From Epiperipatus broadwayi (Eukaryota > Onychophora > Udeonychophora > Euonychophora > Peripatidae), in the NCBI GenBank assembly GCA_028023455.1, contig JAQFVV010006215.1:9755950-9819949 (forward strand): a stretch of DNA of 64,000 nt, in the 5' to 3' direction. The translations under genes and the position numbers were made by a program. Shown piece after piece: positions 13,581 through 25,258 of the stretch (position 1 is the stretch's first letter; every line of letters starts with the position of its first letter). The notes beneath the pieces were generated by a model, which was not told the origin of the DNA, did no database searches, and saw nothing but the letters and a program-made list of their open reading frames with translations.

Positions 13581-15715
13581 GAGGGGATTTGAACCCAGAT
13601 TTTCAAGCTCCCTTCAGTCATCCACTACATCTTATACAACTGATACTCACGACCATATACATGTGAAAAAGATAAATGATCTCCAATATATATATTTCGT
13701 GCTCAGACCAGCACTCATTGTTGGTCTAGATCATCATCTCCCATACATATATATAATCAGTGCTCGGTTTATATTAAAATAGCAAATCTTCAATCTTCTC
13801 CACTCTCAAACGCTTCATCGATCCATATCATTGAAAATCTGACAATGGCATGTTCAAAGCCCTTGTGTGCTAATTTTGTTGTCATACCATGTTTTAACCA
13901 TAAGTCATTCTGACCCTCATATGTAGGATCTTAAGCCTATTTAAATACACAGAAGAGACATGGACAGAATACAGGCTGAATATGTAATATTTAAATACAC
14001 ATATATATATTTTTAAGCTAGATGTAATTAGGTGAAATTTGAACCCAGACTTTCAAGCTGCCTTTAGTCATCCACTCCATCTTATACAACCAATACTTAT
14101 AACCACATACATGTGAAAAAGATAATGACTCCAACATATATATTTCATGTGAGCAAGCACTCATCAGTTGATCCAGATCATCATCTCTCACACATATATT
14201 AAAAAAAAATTTACAAACTTTAATGAACAGGCTTCAATTTTCTCCACTCTCAAATTCTTCAGCCATCAATATCATTGAAAAATCTGATGGTGGCATGTTC
14301 AAAGCTCTTGTGAGCCAATTTTGTTATCATACCATGTCGACCAAAAGTTATTTTGACCCCCCTCTATAGGACTTTAAACCCATTTAAATTCACGGAAGAT
14401 GCATGGAAAGAATGCAAGCTGAATATGTAATAATATTTAAATACAAGTATAGAATATATACTTTTAAGCTAGATATAATTAGAGGGGGATTTGAACCCAG
14501 ACTTTCAGTTCTCTTTAGTCATAAACTTCATCTTATACAACTGATACACACAACCACATACATGTAAAAAAGATAAATGATCTCCAATATACGTATTTCG
14601 TTCTGAAACAGCACTCATCAGTTGGTCTGGATCATCTCCCACATATATATATATATAATCTGTGCTTGTTTATATTAAGGGAGTAAATCTTCAAACTTTA
14701 AGGACAAGTTTCAATCTTATCCACCTCCAAGTCTTCAATGATCCATATTATTGAAAATCTGATGATAGTATGTTCAAAGTCATTGTGTGTCAATTTTGTT
14801 GTCATACCATGTTGACCATAAGTCTTTCAGACATCTCATATGTAGAACCTTAAGCCCATTTAAATACACATAAGAGGTCCTATATATGAGGGGTCAGAAT
14901 GACTAACAGTCAACATGGTATGAGAACAAAATTACACACAATGGCTTTGAACATGCTATCATTAGATTTTCAATGATATGGATAGCTGAAGAGTTTGAGA
15001 GTGGAGAAGACTGAAGCCTGTCCATTAAAGTTTGACGATTTACTATGTGTGGGAGATAATGAACTGGACCAACTGATGACTGCTGGTTCAGCATGAAATA
15101 TGTATATTGGAGGAGATCATTTATCTTTTTCACATGTATGTGGTCATGTGTAGTGGTCGTATAAGATAGAATGGATGCCTAAAAAGATCTTGGAACGTCT
15201 GGGTTCAAGTCCCCTCTAATTACATCTAATTTAAAAGTATATAACTATATTTTTATTTAAATATTACATATTCAGCCTGTATTCTGCTCATGTGTCTTCT
15301 ATGTGTTTAAATGGGCTTAGGTCCTACATATGAGGGTTCAGAATAACCTTATGGTCAACATAGATATGACAACAAAATTAACATACAAGGGCTCTGAACA
15401 TTGCCATCATCAGATTTTCAATGATATGGATGGCTGAAGAGTTTGAGAGTGGAGAAAGCTTGAAGCCTATCTATTAAAGTTTGAAGATTTGCTATCTTAA
15501 TATAAATTAAGCACTGATCACATATATGTATGGGAGATGATCTGGATCACCTGAGGAGTGTTAGTTCAGCATGGAATACTGTATTAAAGATCATTTATCT
15601 TTTTCACATGTAAGTGGTCGTGTGTGTATCGTTGTATAAGCTGAAGTGGATAACTAACAGGAGCTTGAATACCTGGATTAAAATCCCCTCTAATTACATC
15701 TAGCTTAAAAGTTTA
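13581..15715. repeat. Head-to-head cluster of five tRNA-like repeats (3 minus, 2 plus)
   Basis: Five diverged copies of one unit of about 450 bp. Three lie on the minus strand in tandem (heads near 13581, 14030 and 14482) and two on the plus strand (tails near 15216 and 15697), so the cluster is a large imperfect palindrome centred near 14880. On each unit's sense strand it ends with a box-B-like element (GGGTTCAAGTCCCCTC at 15201-15216), the tRNA T-arm consensus, and upstream of it is a weak box-A-like TGTAGTGGTCGTATAAG. The body contains GATGATGGCATGTTCAAAG-type and TTGGTCTAGATCATC-type blocks shared by all copies. A tRNA-derived SINE amplified in tandem is the most likely explanation. Confidence 0.75.
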
Positions 15716-15719
15716 TATA

Positions 15720-16384
15720 CTTGTATTTAAATATTCGATATTATATTAATAAATTATTTGAATAAAATATAACTTTGCAAACTAAAAAACTTGTACACAT
15801 TTATTTATGTTCATATGCATTTGAAAACATTACTTTATATAACATCGTTTTAAAAATACCCATAGTTAAAATTAAAATGTTGAAGTAGAATCACAGGTAG
15901 CATAATCTTAGTTAAGCACCCCTCGGCAAACTTCATTTACTATTGCTGCTAATTACAAAAGCATTAAATAACTTTTTAACACCATTTTATTTTAAAGCAG
16001 CTTAAAATATTATGGGGGGGGGGGGGGATATAAAAGATTTTCATAGACTTTATAAAGGTAAATATTAAAAGTATAAAAGGAATTTCTATGAATTTTTCTA
16101 GGCAAATTTCAGTTATGATGTAACCAAACAAAAAAAATACAAATAAATTGTTATTTACTATATTTATATCCATAAAAAATTTCTAAATGGGGGCGACTTA
16201 TGGAAATGCTTAGGAAATTATGATCATATTTCCAATGTCATATATGTAGGGAATTTATGCCCGACTTAAAATTTTATATAAGCAAAAAGTTATTCCATTT
16301 TTAGTTTAAAGTTGGGTCAAACAAATGCTTATTACTAATTGGTGTAATTTTAGTTTGCAATACCAATTTTAATTGTTCGATTAC
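15720..16384. other. AT-rich spacer with a 14-G run
   Basis: No gene seen. A run of 14 G lies at 16014-16027, striking in such A/T-rich DNA. The remainder is low complexity. Confidence 0.5.
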
Positions 16385-16510
16385 ATGGTAAAATGTATTT
16401 AGAAAAATTTGTGAAAACCCCAACTATACTTTTTAATATTTACATATATGGTAAAATGTATTTAGAAAAATTTGTGAAAACCCCAACTATACTTTTTAAT
16501 ATTTACATAT
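16385..16510. repeat. Perfect tandem duplication, 63 bp x 2
   Basis: The unit beginning ATGGTAAAATGTATTTAG at 16385 is repeated without visible change from 16448. Identity over 63 bases in a region where other repeats are strongly diverged suggests a recent local duplication. It lies about 90 bases downstream, on the minus strand, of the candidate exon at 16601-16796, so it would be intronic. Confidence 0.9.
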
Positions 16511-16600
16511 ATATAACACAAACACGTGCTATTTATCCATATATAATTCAAAATGCAAAATTTTATAATTATTAGAAATTAAAATTAAAAAATATAATAC

Positions 16601-16796
16601 CTGAAATCCATAATCCATGAGAATAAAATCGGGAGGGATGGCTGATAAAGATTTTGGAAAATTATGCAAACCTTTTGAACATAATTGGATGCTTAAATGT
16701 CTTGAAACTGGAAAGAATTTTTGTAAATCTTGAAATTTTAATCGACCAGTTGATGTATCCAATAAAAGAGAATTTATTCTTGAACCTAAATGCACA
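16601..16796 (-). CDS. Candidate internal exon of unrecognised host gene (most 3' exon seen)
   Basis: On the minus strand the acceptor TATGTGTTATAG precedes 16796 and the donor TTTCAG/GTATTA follows 16601. The 196 bases are open throughout: one leading base that completes a split codon, then 65 codons with peptides such as LLLDTSTGRLKF, FQDLQKFFPVSRHLSIQL and CSKGLHNFPKSL. The start phase (two bases supplied by the previous exon) fits the end phase of the exon at 36872-36726, where TG + T gives Cys. The C-terminal half (CSKGLHNFPKSL...PPD) faintly resembles a leucine-rich-repeat start, but there are too few repeat positions to call that. Product not recognised; being an exon is inference from splice sites and coding appearance. 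Confidence 0.55.
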
Positions 16797-16809
16797 CTAT
16801 AACACATAT

Positions 16810-18645
16810 AAATATATTTGTAGTGTAAGAAATACCTACATCATTATTTTATCAATGTTTTCTATTTATGTCCACAAACCAGTGGTCAGCTTACAAGTGG
16901 CAGAAAAAAATAGAAAAATACTAATATAAAAATACATTTTTAATAATGCTTTCATTAAACTATATATATACTATAAATGTGAATATATATAATGTATGTA
17001 TATATATACTATGTGATGTTGAATAAAATAACAGGAGCACATATGATAGCGAGCATCATTTACAACAAGAATTGTTTACTTTCTATATGGAATAAAACAA
17101 TACAATCTTAAGAACAGTATCTAGAGAAATATTAACACCATTTGTCATTTAAAAACAAGCTTCCAATTCTGTGAGAGATACTAGTAAAATTATAAATATC
17201 TCCCTCCCCCTTCAAGAATCAAGTGACTGAAAGAATCATGGAAGATATATAATTTCATCCTTCAGATTCTTTTAATTTTTGACCAATGATGCCTTAATAT
17301 ATTGGTTTCTCTGTGAGATATATTTTACTTCCCAAAATGTTCAAATAATTTACAGCAGTAATGTATTCATGAAAAACAATGACTAATCAACAGAATACGA
17401 TATGGCTGTCCAAATCATGATAGTTCAATGACTCAGAATTGAGCAGTTTGGATATTTTTTTTAGTAATTATCAATGTATAAACTTTTAAACTGTTTATTA
17501 GAAAAAGTGAAAAACAATCCATCTGATCATACAATATGTTTCCAATAATCTATTATCCATTTTGAATGATTGGGACACTATAATTTCAACTAAATAGCAT
17601 TCAGATAAGATATCAGTAACTTTAAAATAGCAATTTGTTGCAACTGTTTTATTCAGGAAACTTGTGACAAATATTTGATAGATAACGAAATGTTCAAATA
17701 TATGTTGAATTCTGTAGTGATTTGTTTTACTGTGATTTTTTTAATCATCTATTGTTCTTTCTCAACACAGACTGCTTATTATAGTTATTTACAGAAGTTT
17801 ATTTCTCATCTTTTGTAAATACAAAATTTATCCTTGAAGGAAAGTCTTAAACATTAAACAATTAAGCAGTTTTTAACTACAATGCTCTAGCTAATCAAAT
17901 GTGAATAATTTGTGTTTTAAGATCAAATATCCTAAATTCCTTCTTTCTTGCTAATAAAAATAATTTTAATTTCTCAATCAGATACACTTAACTATATTCT
18001 ACATATAAAAGTTGCATTTATAATATTAAAAAAATGTTATATAAACATACATTTATTTCCATTTCTGCCTTATATAATATAGGCTAATAAAATAGATTTC
18101 CCATTATTTGTTCAATTTTTATGATACATATATAAATATTGTAACACTTCTGTTACAATACACACAATAACATAATGTGTGTGCATAAATATATAAGTAG
18201 AAATAAACACGGACAAAAATTTTGTAGATATTTTCTAATATTTCCTGGAATAAATTAATCAGGATAAAAGACTGAATAATTTTGAATTTAAATAGAATTT
18301 TATTACAAATTAAAAACAATTTTAAAAGGTCTAAATAAATATTAATATTGTATTCTGATTATGAAATTAAAAACAAGCATGTTTCTGATAATTGTACAAA
18401 TTTCTATTATCTATCTTTGAAATCTTTTAATTAATGCTTGTATTCATACTACTATATATTTTGAAAACTTGGTAGATCATACTTTAATAAAATTCCAAAA
18501 GATTAAAGTGAATTGAAATCAACTTTTTCCAATCAAGAGAGATAATAAGAAGTTTTTAATTAAGAATAGTTTTTAATAAATGTGTTTTTGTCATTCTGGC
18601 TGACTAATATAAAAACAATTGATAAAAAGACTAGTTTTTAGTTTG
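16810..18645. other. AT-rich stretch, probable intron of the minus-strand gene
   Basis: No exon or element recognised. If the minus-strand gene model is right this lies in the roughly 20-kb intron between the exons at 36726 and 16796. Confidence 0.4.
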
Positions 18646-18650
18646 GCTAG

Positions 18651-19030
18651 TAATTTTTTTTTTTTTTTTTTGAGAAAAGTTGGCAGTAATTAGCTGGGCA
18701 GAATAATTGGCTAGCAGAGTTGGTATTTGAAGAGTTGACTAATAATATTGTGAGAACCAGTTGGCAGAATTAGTTTCCAGAGTTATACAGAGCGACCATA
18801 ATGATGTAAGAATGCAAAGAGGGCAAGTCCAAAAGCTGCTCTATAGTTCATGATGGCGGAGTTTGAATTCACATGGAGAAAAGTATCAACTCCAAGTGTT
18901 TCATAGCTACAAATGTATTCTAGAAGATAGTTTGCTTGCCTGAAGTAGATGACAATCCTGGACAGAAGGAATATCATGGCATGCCAATAATTACCTGATT
19001 ATACCTCTCCTGATGACTCTTACCCATCAG
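18651..19030 (-). mobile_element. Retroposed sequence with poly(A) tail and a 60-codon frame
   Basis: On the minus strand this patch is clearly less AT-rich than its surroundings and ends at 18651-18672 in an A-run (T-run on the plus strand) preceded by CCAACTTTTCTCA, so it looks like a poly(A)-tailed retroposed copy. From about 18977 to 18783 it carries an open frame ending in TAA, with peptides such as RQANYLLEYICSYETLG and NYRAAFGLALFAFLHHYG, and about 130 bases of trailing sequence before the tail. A good acceptor-like TTCCTTCTGTCCAG ends at 18958, so an alternative reading is a terminal exon of the minus-strand gene. The frame is phase-compatible with the exon at 36726. I favour the retrocopy because of the tail. 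Product not recognised. Confidence 0.5.
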
Positions 19031-19266
19031 TTTGTCAAAGAATTAATATACATATGCTGCTGTCTATATGCAGAGAAGCACAAATCAATATACATACATG
19101 AAGCATAACTGTGAATTATTTTAATAGTTGCTTAAAATGACATTTTTAAGACTATGTTTTAAATTTTACAATGTTATAATCAAGAGCAACCTGTAATAGT
19201 CCTATATATATATAGAAAAAACGACATTTTCAAGTTTATTTTAGAATAAAAAAAGAACGTTTAGCT

Positions 19267-19922
19267 CAAGCATAGCAACACGCGACTTCCGATTAAATTT
19301 TTATTATTCTCCGTATGAAACACTGTGGAAATAAAATGTGATACATTTAAATCATTACACATAAACTATGATATCTAACCATTGTACATGTAGATGGCGT
19401 TCCTGTTGATATACAATTACAAATAATTAATTTATAATGTGATGAATTATAACATGAGAAATATAAAGAACAAGAAAATGTGTGCAATTTTTATAAGCAA
19501 GTGAATAATGGCATATGGAAATTTAAAAAAACTTGCGAAGGAATATTTAGTAATCTTCAGCTCAACTTATATTTGTGAACAAACTTTTTCTTTAATGAAT
19601 CTAAATAAAAGGACAACAAGATCAAGATTGAATGATTTACATTTAGAGGCTATGTTAAAAATAGTTACTACAAGTATAGAGCCAGATATTAAAAAAATAA
19701 TAGGCAATGCAAAGCACCTCAAAATGTCACATAAGTTTTTTTGTTAATTTGTTGTACTAAATTACTTACATTTATTCATAAACAAATTACATAATAAAAT
19801 GTTGTTTATTTTAACTAATCGTTTTTGTATTTAACATTTTTTAATTTTAATATTTCGTCTGACCCGTGAAAAAAGTTTTCTTTCTAATCTGGCCCGTGGG
19901 CAAAATCTGTTGGCCACGCCTG
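19267..19922 (+). mobile_element. hAT deletion derivative (656 bp) keeping the transposase C-terminus
   Basis: The right end reads TTGGCCACGCCTG at 19910-19922. The left end CAAGCATAGC at 19267 matches its reverse complement CAGGCGTGGC with three G-to-A changes, as expected for CpG/transition decay. Flanking 8-mers are GTTTAGCT (19259-19266) and GTTTAGTT (19923-19930), one mismatch, so a slightly aged 8-bp target duplication. Subterminal CTGGCCCGTGGGC-type blocks lie near the right end. Only the last 79 codons of a transposase remain. Confidence 0.8.
19508..19747 (+). pseudogene. C-terminal hAT dimerisation-domain fragment
   Basis: An open frame of 79 codons ending in TAA. The segment TYICEQTFSLMN followed by RTTRSRLNDLHLEAML is the signature of the hAT C-terminal dimerisation region (CE..FS.MN..K...RS.L.D.HL). 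The catalytic RNase-H-like core and the DNA-binding finger are missing, so this cannot transpose itself. It lies immediately inside the right terminal repeat of the 656-bp element, as in full-length family members. The frame has survived without stops, but the fragment is short enough for that to be chance. Confidence 0.8.
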
Positions 19923-19930
19923 GTTTAGTT

Positions 19931-20639
19931 AGTTAATCTTAAACTGTGAGAAAAAAAAGTTGATAGTACATTTTTTTTTAAAGAAAAAAGCAAAGTAAAA
20001 CTTACTATAAATATAATGAATGAAATTTATATATTTTCAACATTGAATTAATTGTGAAGAATATAAAATTTTAATATTTATTTTGATAAGTTAAAATATA
20101 TGCTATAAATGTCAGTATGCATATATATTTCTACATGCACACATATATATATTAATTATGTGTTATAAAAATTAATGTCATTTATTATTTTGATAAATGC
20201 AAATATGGTAGAGGATTTTCATTTATATGTTAAATCAATTGTACTGCACATCTATGTGCAAATATCAGTGTCTGTCAAATAGACACATAAATAAATTTTA
20301 ATTATTTATTTTATTATTTTATGAAAATTCAAATAGGTTCAGAAATTATTAACCACATGTCTGTGTGTGGAATATGTTAAGTAAATCTATTAAAACATAA
20401 ATGTTAACCACAATATAGAACTTGAATTTTGTATATTAGTCAAGTAAACACATATGTAAAATTTAATCATTTTTTAATTTCATTAAATGTCAATAGAAAT
20501 ATATCCATTGTATATTATAAAATGCATGTCTGTGCGGATATATATGCATTTTATGTAAACCCTTTAGGAGGTATTATAAATCACAATGTAATAAATTGAA
20601 TTTTGTTTTTTATGTTAATCAAATACACAAACATGTCGA
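19931..20639. other. AT-rich spacer, nothing recognised
   Basis: Low-complexity A/T sequence with TATATA tracts near 20120-20150. No gene or element seen. Confidence 0.45.
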
Positions 20640-20860
20640 GGGGATGAGTGATCACCAATTTACAAGTTTCGTGCTGGGCTGGCGCTCATCGGTTGGCCCA
20701 GGTTGTCATCTCCACACATATGTGCAGCGTGTTGGGATGGCCGGTCTTCAAACTTTGGTGGATGGGCTTTGGGCCACTCCACCCCACAACTTTTCAGCTG
20801 TCTGTGGATGGTTGAGGGTCATGTGAAAATCTGAGTTCAACCCCCTATATATTACATATA
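20640..20860 (+). repeat. GC-richer relative of the 13.6-15.7 kb repeat family
   Basis: TTCGTGCTGGGCTGGCGCTC then ATCGGTTGGCCCAGGTTGTC then ATCTCCACACATA aligns position by position with TTCGTGCTCAGACCAGCACT etc. of the units at 13.6-14.9 kb, but keeps many G/C bases where those have A/T. It ends with GAGTTCAACCCCC, a box-B-like element, before TATATATTACAT. It is probably a younger or less mutated family member. The open frame of 76 codons at 20596-20826 is a by-product of the higher GC content and has no domain. Confidence 0.65.
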
Positions 20861-20879
20861 GAAGTGCAGATATGAAAAG

Positions 20880-22428
20880 CCTGTACTGAAGAAAATCATG
20901 TTTTCAAAACGCATAAATACATTTTAATCATCTTTTTAATTAAATGACAATTGAAATGTATTCATTGTAATCATAAAACGTGTGTCTGTGTTCATATATA
21001 TATGTGTGTGTTTTAAATAGAGATATAAATCAATATAATAATTTGAATTTTGTAGTAATCATGTAAATCACAATGTGATAGTTTTTTTTAATTATATCAA
21101 AATCAGAAGGCTTAATTGATATGTATATAGCCATATTTGACAGACCTTATTTTGTAACAAATCATTTTTAATATAAATTGTACAGACTAATGATTAATGA
21201 AATTGCTACTAACATTTTTGAATTAGTAACATCTCAAAAACTTCGATTACGCACTTATTCCTTCTTAAGTATTATATTAAACAGTGTATCTTATTATATA
21301 AAATTTCACTTGGCAGCTAAAATACTGTAAATAATTATAAATATGGCTAACTAAAAAAAATACTATTAAGACTCTTTCACTTTATAAAAAACTTAACACT
21401 AGAAATGGAAATACTAAGTTTTTTAAATAATCATGTTACTTGACTAATTTTTCTAAAATGTCATGGTTTAATATTTGAATAATATTACAGACACAATCCA
21501 ACGTTAATATATTTGCCTTTAACTGCTCCACATTAGCATCCATTTGCCTAGTTATTGATGGGTGCAATTAATGCCTTTGCTTATCCAATCAAAACTAATA
21601 AATAAAAAAAAGGCATCAAATTAAGTTAAACATTTCCACATTTTTAATTATTTTTTATATGTAACTTTATTTTTTTTAGCAAGATACTCTAAAGTTTCAA
21701 TCCCATTTCTCTAATTTCGTTAAAAGTTCAGTTTCTTTTATATACTAGTATTTTAACATTATTTTAATCATTAACTATAACTTTCATGTTAAAAGCATTC
21801 ATTAGATATTAGAGAATTTTGTAAAAAAGTTTTGAAAATCATATACACTCTATTTAAACAAAAAAATTTAATTTTGAATTAAAGTAACGAAAAATAAATC
21901 ACTAAAGAGTTATTATTACAAACACATTTGAAAAAATATTAACTAAAATATATTAGTTTAAAGATTTATTATAATAATCACTGGAATTTTTAAAGGCTTC
22001 CATCAATCTACAAATAAAAAAAATTGAACACACACAACTACATCTTGAATTGTGGCAATGTAAAGCAACAAAAACCAGACTTAGCAGAATGGAGAGTCAA
22101 ATGATGCTCTATTGATAAATAAATATTTATAAAACACAGGTTTAATTTGATTTCAAGTTTGATGCAATGAAATCACGTTACAAGACTTTGGAATGAAAAA
22201 AAAAGTGTACAAATTGAATACTATTATGGGAATAATTTCAAATTAGCAAAAAATAAATAAATTTACAACAAAAAATAACATTTTTCTATACACTCCAAAT
22301 TGATTTTTTTAAACTAAATCTGCAAAATAAAATTTTGATAAACCGTTTTACTATGCTGCATATTTCTTTGCAAAATAACGTTCACATTATATACTCATAA
22401 ATTTATACCAAAATAATGTTAAATATTT
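20880..22428. other. AT-rich spacer, nothing recognised
   Basis: No exon, RNA gene or element recognised before the left LTR that begins at about 22429. Confidence 0.45.
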
Positions 22429-23599
22429 TGAGCCAATAATTTTGATCAGCTCGTTACGTTCTCTGTGTGTATGTGGATATATGTACATATACATATAGAT
22501 TGTGTAGGAAAATAGAAAATAAAAGCTCTGTGCATAGGAAGATTTTTTTTGGTATTACTTATTAGTTTTTTTTTATTGGGATTTTTAAAAAAAAGAGAGA
22601 GAAAAAAAGAACAAAATGGTAGATTTTTTTTTTTAATTGAATTAAGAAATTAAATCGAAAGTGATAGAAAAAAATGTTAAAAGTTTTGGGAAACAATTTC
22701 GTAATTAATTATTTTAATTTTCTAATCTGAAGGGGGGGGAGAGAGAAAAGGAATTGTAATTAATTCTTTTGTCATGACTTCTGGTTAGCAAGGTGTTAAA
22801 ACAAAAAAAAAAAAATGAAAGGAATGCAATCACTAGCCGGGAATGTGATTAAAAAAAAAAAAAAACAATGAAGAAAAGGACTATAAATAAAGAGAAAAAC
22901 CTATTGTGATTTTTATTCGTTTTTTTAATAAAATAAAAAACTATTATAAAAAAAAAATGAAATAAAAATAATCGATGGCTAAAACGAAATAGAATCCGTC
23001 CCCAACTGGGGCACTGATCCATTCCTAGATCTTCATCGAACCGTGAAACCATCTCAAGGAACATCAAACCACATAGGAGAAATCGGAGCTAGCCGTGGAA
23101 CAAAAATTAGTTGCTGAGAATCAACTCCCAAGATGGACGTGCACTGATTGATCAGGATAACAGAAACTTTATGTTTACTGATTGAACTACAGACATTAGC
23201 GAAATTTAAACATATGTTTAGGATTGCATTTAACCATTCATGAACTATGAGTTACGACAATGGAAGGGGATTTTATTTTAATATTAATAATAATATATAT
23301 GCATTAATTAATTTGTTTAGTTAAAATACGTAAATTATTTGTATGTTTTAATTTTTCTTTATGAATGGTTTAGATAAATTTTGACTAATTTTCAGGGCTA
23401 TTGGGCGAGGTCAAGAAAAGATAATAATCCAATAAATGAACCCATGAGAATGATATCAGAATAGAATAAAAGGGGGGTTTGGAAAGCAAGTGAAAAATAT
23501 TAAGGGTTGAGAAATATTGAAAAAGAGGGTAGGGGTCTTGTGTTATAACTTACTCCTAATAGTAAGCCGCTTAGTCCTAATACCGGTCAAGAGTTGGAT
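22429..23599 (+). repeat. 5' LTR
   Basis: Direct repeat partner of 27252-28448. Shared landmarks in order: TGAGCC start, GTTCTCTGTGTGTATGTGGA, AGGAAAATAG, GTTAGCAAGGTGTTAAAAC, ATCAAACCACATAGGAGA, GGCTATTGGGCGAGGTCAAG and the terminal GGTCAAGAGTTG. A long minus-strand open frame near 22849-23067 is simply LTR sequence, duplicated in the other LTR. The exact 3' boundary is uncertain by about 10 bases. Confidence 0.85.
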
Positions 23600-24678
23600 C
23601 GGTTTGGATACTTAATTAAGTAAAAGCGCATGTTCCTTCAAGAACGAAATATATAAACTCTTCACCTTTGTTTGTTTTTCTTCTTTAAATTAAAAAAAAA
23701 GAGGAAAGAAGAAAGAGAAAGATTACGTTAGTTGCATAAAGAGTCAAGAAAAAGAAGGAGGGTGTGGAGGGATTATTAGTGATTTGTTTTGTTAATGGTC
23801 CTGAATAAAAAAAAAATGAAACTATAATAAAGCATATCATTGGTTAAAGGTTATGAAAGTATATTTGTTTGTTTTTTGTGTGTGTGTTTGTTCTTTAAAC
23901 AATAAAACCTATTATTATATTAAATCCGTCCATGTTGAAACAGGATTGTTGAGAGAAATTTGGGTTGATTGGTCATACATATACAAATTATCAACCGCGA
24001 ATATGGGATTTTTCTAATTTTGTGGTTGATGTGATGTACTGCGGCTTCTCCTTAAAGAAGTCAAAAATATCTCAGCAATTATGCCCAGATAAACCTGTTA
24101 GCCACTTTATTTCCCATTCCCCATTCTAAATTTTTCCATATTCTGTTCCATCCCATTTCCACAACATAATCTTTGTCAACTCTGTAGCCTTTATATCTAA
24201 ATCCCCCTTATCTTTTCCCAAATCGAGCATAAAAACCAATAATTCATTTTCTGTATAATCACTTTTTTCATATTTATTCTTTCATAACTTCATTATATGT
24301 ACCCTTTCTGTTTTCAAGCATTTACATTCAATTAACAAATGCCTAATATTTTCTATTCCTTCCTTACATAATTTACAAAATAAATCACATATATTTTTCC
24401 ATGTACATGTATATTCTCTTGTAGCTAAAGATCCCATTCAAGCTTTAAACAATAAACTACTTTCCTTACTACTATCATATATTAACTCGCACCTAATATT
24501 CTATTTATTTCTATATATATTTAAACTCTTTTTACTCTTCATACTATTTCTCCATCTCTCTAACTCCCTATTCTTTATTAATAAATCTATTCTTTTATCC
24601 CATTCCTTATTACTATAACACTCAACAATCCTCTTAATACAATCATCCCATCTTTTGTACAAATATACTGATAAGCAT

Positions 24679-25128
24679 TTATTTTATATAGCGTATGTTT
24701 ACAATTGTAATGTAATACAAATATACTGATATAAATTCTTCATCCAAATCTTTTGCATACTGCATTATCTTTCTCATCCATCTTGTTACCTGCCCTTTAC
24801 TCATAACCCAATTAAATACTATTTTGGTTATTCTTTTATTATCCATAAACTGCAATCCACCAAACATTTTCATTTTACTTTTTGCATCTCTCATGTGAAA
24901 ACTTGACCATCCCATTTCTCCTTGAATTGCATCCCTTGCTGTCCATACATCTGCATCCAATGCACGTCTTCCTACTTCCATTTGAACTTTTTCTAAATAA
25001 TTTAATACCCCTTTACTAACACATAATGCATCATTACCATATGCTAACCCTGCTACTGCAACTCCCTTCCATATAATTCTAGCTACATCATATTTATTAT
25101 ATGAAAACACTGTTAATTTCTTTATCAA
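24679..25128 (-). pseudogene. LINE post-RT (thumb/connection) fragment
   Basis: An open frame of 149 codons on the minus strand, collinear with the RT just upstream but separated by about 130 bases with frame changes. Peptides such as AVAGLAYGNDALCVSKG and RRALDADVWTARDAIQGEMG correspond to the helical region that follows the RT in LINE ORF2 proteins and leads to the C-terminal cysteine motif. Its last dozen codons run into sequence that may be non-coding. Confidence 0.65.
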
Positions 25129-25258
25129 TCACTTGCTTTTCTTTGCTTCATTTATCAATTTTTTTCTCCCATTCATCCAAATAATTTTTCTGATTACTTA
25201 AAATAATTCCCAAATAATGATATCTATTCACCACACTTAACTTAATATCTCCCAATAT

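Noticed and set aside
16601-16700. Leucine-rich-repeat N-terminal domain in the candidate exon
   Set aside because: Only one CSxxGLxxxPxxL-like stretch, no cysteine cluster and no tandem repeats.
22849-23067. Open frame on the minus strand repeated at 27665-27892
   Set aside because: Its conservation is explained by its location in the two LTRs, and the Phe-rich tail comes from A-runs.
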